Source: Effrenium voratum (taxonomy: Eukaryota > Sar > Dinophyceae > Suessiales > Symbiodiniaceae). From it: a stretch of DNA of 64,000 nt. The stretch lies in NCBI GenBank assembly GCA_963377175.1, contig CAUJNA010003772.1, positions 1,160,115 to 1,224,114 on the forward strand. Reading direction: 5' to 3'. Numbering within the stretch: position 1 is the stretch's first letter; every line of letters starts with the position of its first letter. The notes below the pieces were generated by a model. That model did no database searches and had not been told where the DNA came from. It saw nothing but the letters and a program-made list of their open reading frames with translations. Below are positions 1 to 10,100 of this stretch, in pieces. The translations under genes and the position numbers were made by a program.

Positions 1-810
1 CAAACACTCAACATTTCCCCTATCAAAGCTTGGGGCCAAAAAACAGCCGTGGAGCTGATGTGGCCGAAACATCCGCCGCCGGCCATGCGTAAAGAAGATG
101 TAGCTGCCCAAATTCCGCTTGGGCCTCACTTCCAACTTCCGCGCTTCAGGGCGAATTACTGCCTCGTTTCTGCGGACCCCACATCAGCGAGCGCGTTTGC
201 ATAGTTGAATCATGCTGACTTGGTGCCAAAACGGCCATCATGTCTACGCTCCGAAGATCAGACTAGATATAATCACCATTCAGGCAACCAACGCAAACAA
301 GTGCCAGCTGAAGAGTGCAAGTGCCAAGGCGGTGCCACGTACTGGCTGCCGGCGGCGCTTGCAAAGAGAGCCCTGCTGCTTTCCCATTCAGGGCTTGCTG
401 CCTCTTGGATTTAAAGCTTTTCAGGTGCTTCGTCCCTGGGTGGAACACTGTCAGAAGGAGGGTAGGGTTCTTTGCAAAACAGCTACCTCTTCAAGCACTG
501 ATCAACTGGCAATTGAGCGTGTCTGTCTGCAGCAAATCCCCTTTTGGTTGGGAGTGAAAGGGAAACGCTAAAAGAGGCGAAGCAAAGATGGCCCATCTGC
601 CGAATCAAACAAAATGCCGAAAGCAACACCCACATATATATATATATATACACATATATGGTACCCCCTCCTGGAATCCTCAGGTTTTTGGCCAGAAATT
701 GACATTTTGACTGTAAAATGCATGCAAAACACACGTTCCAGCTTCTAACATCAGGCTCTAAAAAATGCATCCTTTTTTAGACTTAAATTCTAGCATCGGT
801 ACTTAGTGCA
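1..810. other. No gene recognised
   Basis: Open frames of up to 119 codons overlap on both strands without motif or splice support. Only the TA/G-run element at 632-715 stands out. Confidence 0.5.
632..715 (-). repeat. G-run/(TA)n dispersed element, copy 1
   Basis: Read on the minus strand: GGCCAAAAACCTGAGGATTC, then GGAGGGGGTACCATATATG and an alternating TA tract. It shares its order of motifs (CCTGAG or CCTTGG..TATT, a G-run, TA, then CATATATATA) with copies at 2108, 33893 and 35965. Confidence 0.6.
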
Positions 811-1046
811 ATCCAGGATGTGCTAGCACGTGCTAGCACGTCCTGGATTGAAGATTGAAGATTGAAGATTATCAGACCACTTGTTCTGAAAATCTTCAAT
901 CCGTCCTTAGGACTAACTGGTATGTGCTAGCACATACCAGTTTGTCCTCAGGATGGATTGAAGATTTCCAGAACAAGTGGTCTGAGAATCTTCAATCTTC
1001 AATCCAGGATGTGCTAGCACGTGCTAGCACATCCTGGATTACTCTA
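811..1046. repeat. Long near-perfect inverted repeat (hairpin), about 235 bp
   Basis: The centre is GCTAGC at 926-931. The left arm contains GATTATCAGACCACTTGTTC and the right arm GAACAAGTGGTCTGAGAATC. Each end is itself palindromic (TGCTAGCACGTGCTAGCA flanked by ATCCAGGA and TCCTGGAT). The left arm carries an extra tandem copy of GAAGATT. It is probably a foldback transposon or a palindromic duplication. No protein-coding content is seen. Confidence 0.9.
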
Positions 1047-1849
1047 AGTACATATTTGGAGAATTTCAGAAAGAGTTTTCAGAGAATCTTGAATCTCCTA
1101 TCCAGATCCTGGATTGCCTTAAGTGCGGATTTGAAGAATCCAAAAGGCAGACCGGGAGTGCACGTTGTCAGAATCAAAATGTGGATGTGCACTTGCACTG
1201 CCTGCAATTGGCCAGGGGGAAAAATGTTGCTGACACCTTAACATTTTTTGTGGACTTGAGGGCTGGCCAGGATGGAAGGTTCTCAAATAGAAATTCTGGT
1301 AGATCATCAATCTTCAATGCAATTCTTTGCATAAATGCTGTAAAACGCAGTGTTTTTCAGCATTTGCTCAGATCGTGTTGCCCTGGATCGAACATCGATT
1401 ATACAAGATTCCACACACATATGTGTTCGAAGGGCAATAACCCTTTAAAAATTGAGTTTGATTCCAAATTCATTTGGCTATGATAATAGCTATCTTCTCC
1501 AGTTGATTGTTGAAATGCACAAGAAACTGCAAACGAGTAAACTTGAATTTGGTTTGAACTCGAACGCTTTTTTAACTGGATATTCTTCCCTTACTTGAAC
1601 TTCAATAGTTGTTAGTGGCGATGATGGAACCAACTTAGACAAGCAACACACACACACACACGTGGGATAGTTGCTTTGCAACATATGTTTCAATTAGACT
1701 GAACTAGCATGTCAGGAATTATGCACAACACTCGAGTTAACATGTAAATGCAACTGCGCAAGGACATGAATTAGGAATGAGTTCCTTTTTCCCCAAGTTG
1801 ATGTTTTGCTGAATTTCGCTGCCAAACAAAAAATAATAAACACCAAATA

Positions 1850-1960
1850 ATAGGGCTGCTACAGGCGCGTTGAAGCTGCCAAAGCATACTTTGCGCAGTA
1901 CTCCTGTACTGAACAGTTGTGTTTTTTGAGCTGGAGCTGCCAAATTCCATTTTGCATACT
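1850..1960 (-). repeat. Isolated inverted copy of the 61-bp satellite unit
   Basis: Read on the minus strand this contains TTTGGCAGCTCCAGCTC, an ACTGTTCAGTACAGGAGTAC stretch and AAGTATGC. These are the landmarks of the tandem unit at 3.2-4.9 kb in the same order but diverged and inverted relative to it. It shows that the unit was mobile or dispersed before it was amplified. Confidence 0.65.
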
Positions 1961-2107
1961 CCAATGTGACTTTAAGTGCACTTCGCGCACGCCAATGTGA
2001 CGGTCACACAGCTCGCAACTCCTAATCAACGTTGAGCTTAACTTCTGCTTGGTTAGAATTTGCATGGAGTTGAGTGTCCAGAGTCTCAAGGCATTTGTTG
2101 CCCCCAG

Positions 2108-2205
2108 TCTGGCCAAAAATCTCAGTTCTGTCCAAAATCCTGAGTATTTCAAGGGGGGGGGTAGCATATATATATATATATACATATGTAAATATGTATT
2201 ACCAT
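2108..2205 (+). repeat. G-run/(TA)n dispersed element, copy 2
   Basis: Plus-strand order: GGCCAAAAATCTCAGTTCTG, CCTGAGTATTTCAAGGGGGG, GTAGCATATATATATATATA. The upstream half matches copy 1 closely. Confidence 0.6.
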
Positions 2206-2399
2206 GCGAAACCTTGGGGGTGATTTCCTGCGGCGCGTCCTGCAAGTGCGTGCTCCGTGTTCGGACTTGGCAGAACTGCACGAATGACACGCATCGCTCC
2301 CGAGGGGGCTGCACCTCACACGGAAGATGCCCTGCAAAGGTTGGAGCTACGCCGAGCCATGACGATGCTCCCAGCATCAAACATGCAACACACCCCATG

Positions 2400-2545
2400 C
2401 CTGGTGCTAAAACAGAATTACCATCAAACCTCGGTTGCTTTCTGCTCCCCTGCTAAAAAATTAGCTTTTAGTGGTTTAATGGAAAACCCACTAGTTGGCA
2501 AACAGCTAAAGTCCAAGCAAAATGCACCAAAGACCCAGTTGCTTG
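2400..2545 (+). repeat. Dispersed repeat, shared with 52.2-52.34 kb (copy 1)
   Basis: CTCGGTTGCTTTCTGCTC, TTTTAGTGGTTTAATGGAAA, ACCCACTAGTTGGCAAACAG and AAGCAAAATGCACCAAAG occur in the same order and spacing as in copy 2. Copy 1 is AT-richer at its centre. No coding frame is supported. Confidence 0.7.
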
Positions 2546-3039
2546 ACACCACCCTCCTTGCCAATCAGACCGCCCCTTCATGCCCAGCAGCGCGTCCGGC
2601 CGCGGAATCAGCTGCAACTCGCCTTGATAAGGCGAATCACTCGATTGGCGAATCATCATGCCCAAAACATGGGACTCCCCGTAACAAAGACCCCTGGAAT
2701 TAGGCCCTCTATGGTGGTATTTTTCTCTCAGATTCCGTGACTGTCCTCTATTGTGGCATGTGTTTTTGCCGGAAAAATTCAGTACAACAAAGTTGGCAAA
2801 AAAGGCAAGCAAGTCGGGCAAAAAACAGGCATCCAAATCCGGGCAAACATTGGGAAATCCCATTTTGAAGTGGTCCCCAAACCATCAAAGTTAAGATAAC
2901 TGCTTTTCACATAAGTACGGGCCAACAGTCGCACAAACGGGGTTGGTTGCCCACACGAAGCCCTGATCCTCCTTAATGTGAGTGCTTTGAGGCCCCCATT
3001 TACTGTCCAACTTTTCTCGGCTAAAATAGAATTGGCCAT

Positions 3040-3204
3040 GCTGAAGTAAGTTCCGGGGAATCTGAGAGTTAGTCTTGGCAATGCTAAGTTTAGACTTGGC
3101 AAAATTAAAGCGGGCTGAAAAAATAACCCAGTGGACAACCCTTGTGTCCTTATGCCCTAGTATCGGTCAGTACCGGTGTTTTCCCCAGCATCGCTTTGCA
3201 GTGT
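3040..3204 (+). mobile_element. Dispersed element, left part of copy 1 (split by the satellite)
   Basis: The segment AGTATCGGTCAGTACCGGTG, TTTTCCCCAGCATCG, CTTTGCAGTGTTTTGG matches AGTATCGGTGAGTATTGTTG, TTTCCTCAGCAACGG, TCTGCAATGTCTTGG at 11.03-11.08 kb. A GGGGAATCTGAGAGTTAGTC, TTGGCAATGCTAAGTTTA block at 3055 recurs at about 5165. Confidence 0.6.
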
Positions 3205-4907
3205 TTTGGAAGCTCTAGCTCGAATGTCGCGCAGCGCCAGCTGGAAAGTCGCAACTGTTCAGTACAAGTGTAGTACACAAAGTACATTTTGGCAGCTCTA
3301 GCTGGAAAGTCGCAACTGTTCAGTACAAGTGTAGTACACAAAGTACATTTTGGCAGCTCTAGCTGGAAAGTCGCAACTGTTCAGTACACGTGTAGCACAC
3401 AAAGTACATTTTGGCAGCTCTAGCAGGAAAGTCGCAACTGTTCAGTACAAGTGTAGTACACAAAGTACATTTTGGCAGCTCTAGCTGGAAAGTCGCAACT
3501 GTTCAGTACAAGTGTAGTACACAAAGTACATTTTGGCAGCTCTAGCTGGAAAGTCGCAACTGTTCAGTACAAGTGTAGTACACAAAGTACATTTTGGCAG
3601 CTACATGTTTGAGTGTAGCAGGAAACAAACTGTTCAGTACACACAAAGTACAGTACAAGTGTAGTACACAAAGTACATTTTGGCAGCTCTAGCTGGAAAG
3701 TCGCAACTGTTCAGTACAAGTGTAGTACACAAAGTACATTTTGGCAGCTCTAGCTGGAAAGTCGCAACTGTTCAGTACAAGTGTAGTACACAAAGTACAT
3801 TTTGGCAGCTCTAGCTGGAAAGTCGCAACTGTTCAGTACAAGTGTAGTACAAGTGTGTACACAAAGTACATTTTGGCAGCTCTAGCTGGAAAGTCGCAAC
3901 TGCAGTACAGTGTCACAAAGTACATTTTGGCAGCTCTAGCTGGAAAGTCGCAACTGTTCAGTAAAGTGTCATTTTGGCAGCTCCAGCCTAGCAACAAAGT
4001 TTTCAGTACAACTGTGTAGTATACGCACACTTTGGCAGCTCCGGCTGGAAAGTCGCAACTTTTCAGTACAAGTGTAGTACACAAAGTACATTTCGGCAGC
4101 TCCAGCTCGAAAGTCGCAACTGTTCAGTAGTATACGCAGTACACTTTGGCAGCTCCGGCTGGAAAGTCGCAACTTTTCAGTACAAGTGTAGTACACAAAG
4201 TACATTTCGGCAGCTCCAGCTCGAAAGTCGCAACTGTTCAGTAGTATACGCAGTACACTTTGGCAGCTCCGGCTGGAAAGTCGCAACTTTTCAGTACAAG
4301 TGTAGTACACAAAGTACATTTCGGCAGCTCCAGCTGGAAAGTCGCAACTGTTCAGTAGTATACGCAGTACGTTTTTGCAGCTCTGGCTGGAAAGTCGCCA
4401 AATTTTCAGCACAAGTGTAGTACACAAAGTTCGTTTTGGCAGCGCCAGCTGGAAAGTCGCAACTGTTCAGTAGTATACGCAAGTACATTTTGGCAGCTCC
4501 GGCTGGCAAGTCGCAACTTTTCAGTACAAGTGTAGTACACAAAGTACATTTTGGCACAGCTGGAAAGTTGCAACTGTTCAGTAGTATGCGCAGTACGCTC
4601 CGGCTGGAAAATCGCAACTTTTCAGCACAAGTGTAGTACACAAAGTACATTTTGGCAGCTCCAGCTGGAAAACCGCAACTGTTCAGTAGTATACGCAGTA
4701 CATTTTGGCAGCTCCAGCTGGAAAGTCGCAACTGTTCAGCCGTATACGCAGTACACTGTGGCATCTCCGGCTCGAAAGTCGCAGCCGTTCAGTGCAAATA
4801 AGTGTAGTATAGTGTGTGTACGAAGAACATTTTGGTAGCTCCAGTGCGGAAGTCGCAAGTTTTCACTACAAATGTAGTACTCCAAGTATATTTTGGCAGC
4901 TCCAGGG
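3205..4907 (+). repeat. Satellite array, 61-bp unit, with 114-bp higher-order part
   Basis: The unit core is GGCAGCTCTAGCTGGAAAGT, CGCAACTGTTCAGTACAAGT, GTAGTACACAAAGTACATTTT. From 3.29 to 3.96 kb the spacing is about 61 bp with little divergence. From about 4.03 to 4.76 kb two unit types alternate (GCTCCGGCTGG/AACTTTTCAG and GCTCCAGCTCG/GTTCAGTAGTATACGC), and GGCAGCTCCGG recurs at 4034, 4148 and 4262, a 114-bp dimer. Edges are more diverged. Open frames across it are by-products of the repeat. Confidence 0.95.
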
Positions 4908-4929
4908 AAGGCGGCAGGGCAGCTGGTTG

Positions 4930-5235
4930 GATTCGGCATGGCGGCTAATGAGCTGGGTATCGGTTGGGCATCGGTTTGGGCCCTGCAAATTGATGTTTCC
5001 GCAATCTTGGTTTGCGACAACCACTTGGACCTGATGTGTGTCATCATGGCTTCTGGGGGTATCGTTTTTTCTTTCTCCACTGTATCGGTGTACAACGGTT
5101 TTGGCCTGCAAAAAAAGTTAAGGGATGGCCCCTTACATAGCGAAAAGGCGCGGGGTTGTGCTGGGGGAATCTGAGTTAGTCTTGGCAATATTAAATTTAC
5201 AATTTGCGATGCTAAAGTAAGTGCGGGCGTCCAAG
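4930..5235 (+). mobile_element. Dispersed element, right part of copy 1
   Basis: TGTACAACGGTTTTGGCCTG, CAAAAAAAGTTAAGGGATGG and GCGAAAAGGCGCGGG match 11.48-11.55 kb in the same order and strand. At the right edge GGGGAATCTGAGTTAGTCTT repeats the block seen at 3055, so the satellite is flanked by direct copies of element sequence. No coding capacity is recognised. Confidence 0.6.
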
Positions 5236-5876
5236 TCCCACCCACACCCCCAGGTTTCTCGCTAAAGAGGGCCGGCTGACTGGTTGCAGGGCACAGTAAA
5301 GAGGGTCCAACATCAGATGCATCCTGGGCCCCAGAAGTTTTGTTCTCATGGCCAGGCTCCGGAGTTCAAAAGGAGGAACCATTGCAGAAACTTCAAGACT
5401 TGATCTGCCACACCTACAGTTTATATGGAAACGCTTCATGAAACCGTGGCAGTTCTGGAGGCGCCAGAAACCGCTCCAGAACCCGGCTGGGAATGCTTCT
5501 TCTGCCGATGGAACGTCAGAAACTTTAGAACACCATCTTTGCTTAAGTGGAGACAACCGCGAAAACTTAGAGTTTGGCAGGTTCTGGCCGCGTCATGTCA
5601 CTAGCTGCTCCTAGGACTCAAATGTACGTCATGGATGGATTGCCCCTTGTTTGGGGCTTCGAACAGGGTCCGTTTTGCTTCACAGTGAGACACTGTTTGC
5701 AAATATCGCGCACGAGCTCCGTGATATTCACAAGGAGGTTTCAGCCAGTCGGTACGCCCCACAAGGCCAGCCCAAGTCTTCGACCCCAGTCCGGCCGAGT
5801 CAAAGTCCCACCAAAAACGACCCGAGCAAACTTCTCACAAGCCCAGCCACTCCAACGTGTCTTAAAGAACATTAAT

Positions 5877-5999
5877 GTTGACCCAGGACTAATAAACCAG
5901 TCCTTTATTGGGGGGGTGTTCCCCTAAAAGTGATGAATCCCCACTAAAAGGGGACATCCCCCTATTAATCAATCAGGGGGTTATTAATCCGGGGTTAAC
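5877..5999 (-). mobile_element. MITE-like element, copy 1
   Basis: The ends are inverted: GTTGACCCAGGACTAATAAA at the left, TTATTAATCCGGGGTTAAC at the right. Inside are GGGGGTGTTCCCCTAAAAGT and the complementary ACTAAAAGGGGACATCCCCC. It is the reverse orientation of the copy at 7025. Confidence 0.8.
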
Positions 6000-6442
6000 A
6001 ATACTGGCAACATCACCCAAAGCTGACGTGCCCAATAACTAAAACCTTATGAAGCAAGCCTTAGTCTTTTGGGGATTCCCGCGAATCACGTGTGCCAGAC
6101 GCGGAGGGTCTGCAACCATATCTTCGAACATGATTGCAACGGCTGGCGATCACTACGGCACAACCCCCCTCTGCAATCATTTCAACGGGAGGGGGGAATC
6201 GCGTGTAGGAGATCATTTAACCAGTCAGCTCACAGCCTTCCATTCCCACATCCTTGACTCGTCCTTCCACCGGCAAATGCCTGGGTCCTCTTGTTATCTT
6301 TTCTTATCCTTTCCCTCAGCTCTCTTCGTGGCGTTGATTGCTCCTCTCAACATGGGCCACGTGGGTTTCTCAAAAGGCTCAAGCCACGAAACTCCGCGGA
6401 GAAACCCCAGAGGTTGCCACATGTTGCCACCAGGGAGCCAGT

Positions 6443-6574
6443 TTGCGAGGCGGGATCCTCGGTGCTGACGCTGCTCCCCGCGCCAATCTTGAGGCCTGGC
6501 CAGAAAATGCGCGGAGAGTCGGGGAACTTTTTGCGGAGAAATGCCTCGGGCTTTCGCAAAAGCAGCGTTTCTAG
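6443..6574 (+). CDS. Possible plus-strand coding fragment
   Basis: The frame reads ADAAPRANLEAWPENARRVG, then ELFAEKCLGLSQKQRF, and ends in TAG. Composition and residue order look protein-like, but a 130-codon frame is also open on the other strand (6294-6686) and no partner exon was found. It could be a terminal exon or a gene remnant. Confidence 0.25.
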   Translation: MRGGILGADAAPRANLEAWPENARRVGELFAEKCLGLSQKQRF

Positions 6575-7024
6575 TAGCGCATGGAGGAACCTGTGCGCCC
6601 CAGAATTCCAGCCCACAAGCAAACTCCGGGCAAGCTGCACGCAAACTCTGAGCTATCTCTTTTGACCACGCCAGCAAAAAACACAAAACTTACCCCTCAG
6701 CCGCCCACCATCTCCCAAGCTAAACTGATTTCTCATACCTGCAAAGTCCGTGGCTACGCTGTAAATCCCTTTGCAGCCAGCAAAGCACCAGCAGCCTATG
6801 CGAACGGAACTGCCAACCCCAGACCTATACCTTAGTGCCCCCACACCTGAACCCCAGAAAAACCAACCTTCGACGCCAGAACAGAGTGACCCCGTCCCAC
6901 AACCCCAAGCCAGCCAGCAAGCTGCACCCCCAGGCGAGGCTGGGGCTTGCATTTTGGGCTGGATGGCCTTTAGATTTAAATGGATTGATTCTTAAATCGA
7001 GGCGCAGACCTCGCACGGGCTTTA

Positions 7025-7152
7025 ATGTTAACCCCGGATTAATAAACCCTTGGTTGATTAATAGGAGGGTGTCCTCTTTTAGCGGGGATTCATCACTTTT
7101 CAAGGGGACACCCCCTTAATAATGGGACGGGTTTATTAATCCTGGTCAACAT
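7025..7152 (+). mobile_element. MITE-like element, copy 2 (most complete)
   Basis: The terminal inverted repeat is ATGTTAACCCCGGATTAATA, AACCC at the left against GGGTTTATTAATCCTGGTCA, ACAT at the right. The interior AGGGTGTCCTCTTTTAGCGG pairs with the later AAGGGGACACCCCCTTAAT. At 128 bp and without an open frame it would need a transposase supplied elsewhere. Confidence 0.85.
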
Positions 7153-7189
7153 TACCAGGAATTGTGCGACAAAAGTGGCAATCGCATTT

Positions 7190-10100
7190 CCCCCGCCTTC
7201 TTGGGCCATGGGGACCACGGACAGCTCGGAGCTCCACGACACAACATCTGTGAAGTCGCCGTCTCCGCTGCAACGTCGCTTTGCCACCCGCGCGGTGCCG
7301 CCATCCTAGCGTGCTCCAGGGCATCCATTTTAAACTGGACAAGGTCTTTCGTTCGAGTGTGAGAAGTGCGCTGTGCAGAGCGTGCTCTCCAATCCATTTT
7401 TCTGGCCCACCCGATGACCTTGGAAGAAAAACAATGGGCGACCTTACCCAAAGGTTGTGCCGGAGCCAGGCTGTCGTTTTCTTCCAAACCTGGGTATGGC
7501 CTCTGTTGTGGGATTGGCTCTGTGAGGAAGCCCGTGGTCGCATCACTTCGACGCAGTCTCTGTCACACACACACACACCCTCTCACTCCCTCTCACACGC
7601 ACAAATTGCACCCCGAATTCAGTAAGACCCAAACTTGGGCCAGGTCCCGATGAAATAGATAGATCTTCCAGCTGCAAACAATTGCAAACATGTGGACGAG
7701 ATTCTGAGGATGTGCTGGTGGTGTAGGGTGGGGGCGGAGGCGCACCAAGGGGAATCGAAGGACTATTGGAGAGCCCCTTGTACAAACAAAAATGTCTTCG
7801 GAATCAATACAGGATTCCTCAGGCTTGAAAACCCGCCCTCCTGCTGGGCAAAGGGAGGGGGCAATGACCACGAGCTAGCCACAAAAGACCAAAAAACAAA
7901 ACAAAAAAAACTGGACCACGCGCAGCGAATGCCACAGTTGCGCTGTCCTTCTCCTTGGTCGCCACCGTGAAAACGCAGGTTTCCTGCATCTTCCGGCTCT
8001 TCTGCCGCAGCCACAGGGATGCGGAGCCCCCCACGTGCCCCTCGAGCTTGCTGACCATTTGTGGAGCAGCCTGGGCCATGGCACGCAGTCAAGCAGTCAG
8101 TCAGCCTGAGCACAAAAACTGCGGGATCCAGTCAATCACAGCCATCTCGGGGGAACTTAATTATGCGAGGACTTCCCACAAGGCTTCTTCCGTTCAGCTT
8201 GGTTGGGCCAGAATGGTGGGGCCATCTGTTGGGAGAGACACGCTACACACAAACAAGCTGCGCTCCAAACTCCGCCCGCGTTGCACGCGGGCGACGCCCG
8301 CAAAAAGCTCAGCTGGAGCCCGAGGAGTCCAACATAGTCCAACTGTTCAGTTTCGCAAGCTGAAGTCGACGTAGGAGGAAACACCAATGTACCATTTGTC
8401 CTTTGATAGGGGGGAGCTGGAGAGGCTGGAGTTGAATGAACTCACATCAAGCAAGACCGTCCCCTGGCATTGGCCAGCGGTGCGGTAAATACATCGTGGA
8501 AGCAAACTCTGTTTGCGCGAAGATTTGAAGAGCAACAACCAACACCAAGGGACCAAGGGAGTCAGCAACATGATGTTTGAGGGGTGCACATCTAGACTGC
8601 AGAATCTGCAGATTTGCGCTGCGCGTCGGATCCGCCGAGCCTGCCAAAAGAGGAGGGACAGGAGCTGACCTCCTGGGCGCATGAAAAAGCAAAGGCGCAT
8701 GAGAGCGCAGTTCGTTCACAAAGGGAAACCCTGGGGAGTCCCAGAAATCCAAGGAACCGGCCGTTGCTACCCTCCTGCAAATGGAAGTGGACAGGGGACC
8801 TGAAGACGCTAATCTTCATTCAACCCTGTTGGGCACTTCCATGTTTGTTGGAAACCAGGCAAATCATCCAGCCGATTGCTGAGGAGAGGACTCACTTTGT
8901 AGTTCTTTTGGTGCCGTTGGCGGGTAGCCACCAGTTGCTGCACCTTTTGTGGGGAAGACTGTTGACAGGCCCGTCTGACATATGCAACAAGATTTGCTCG
9001 TCTCCGGGTTGTTCTGCCCAATTTTATTCCTAATCCGCAATCCGTAGTCGGACGCCTCTGCAACAAGGGAAAGCACTACGGTAGATCTGGCGTAAAGAGT
9101 AGGATTGACTTTGAACAACCCAGCTTGTTGGTCTACACCAGGTTTCTCGTTGCACTTGAGGGCTGATTTTGCCTGGATTCTGGTGCAAATAGGCTTAACC
9201 TCGCCAGGTTGTCAAAGCCAGACCTAGGCCTCTCCAGCAAAAGGCTGGCTATGCCAACAGAGCCTAATTCTCCCCAGAAATATCGTCCTTTTCTGAAGTT
9301 GACACTGGGTTGACAATGCCCGGGTTGAGTTTGATCGGGGACCTCCCCCCCAAAAAAGGAGAGAACAAAAGATAACAGACACGTGGGAAAGACCCCGAAT
9401 GCGATGTGCTCAGTGCGCCAAAGAACCAGCGATTGCCGCGGGCGCGGGCGGCATGCCGAAGCTTCCAGCTGGGAAACATGACTGATGTCACCTCGCTGCA
9501 ACGAAAAACACGCTCACCCCTCGTGGCTTCATCCCGCTGCTGGGTGCGCCTGCCAAAAGAGCCATGGATAGAGCACGTATCCAGGCGAATGGTACTTCAC
9601 CAAGCTGAAAAATGGACTTCGGAAAGAAACCTTCCTGAGTGAGGTCGCAACCTTCTCCCCGTTGTGAAGCTCCAGTTTCCCCGAACTATGCACCAGTGCA
9701 GGCAAGGCTCTTGGCAGACACAGGACTGGACTATGAGGGTGTTGCTGCCTGGCGCGGCCGGAACCCTCGAGACGAATCCGACAAGGTACGTGCCCCAAGC
9801 CGTTGGCGACCCCGACTACATTTTTTGCTGAGTTAGCTGGTGTTTCCTTGGCTAAAATGATGAAGACGCCTATCAACAACTCGGAGTTTGCCAACTCAAC
9901 GGGTATTGCGACGCTCTGAGAGGCATAGGTCGCTTCCCCGTGTCCAACAGAATTCCAAATGCTTCTTATCATGATGAAAGTTTAGCATACTCAAAATGGG
10001 CATTCGCCATTTTATCGCCTTTTCGCGCAAATCCAACCATAACCCTCTAAAATGGGAGATCCCCTATTCATTGCCTCGGAACGCGTTGCTGGTGAAGCCC

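Larger units (their letters stand above)
1047..3039. other. Intergenic repeats and unique sequence, no gene recognised
   Basis: It holds a (CA)n run at about 1645-1661, the inverted satellite unit, one G-run/(TA)n copy and the repeat shared with 52 kb. The 179-codon minus frame (1859-2398) runs through the repeat elements and is not credible. Confidence 0.5.

Noticed and set aside
3741..4764. Several 80-157-codon frames in the satellite
   Set aside because: Direct translation of the 61-bp unit; the frames change wherever unit length changes.
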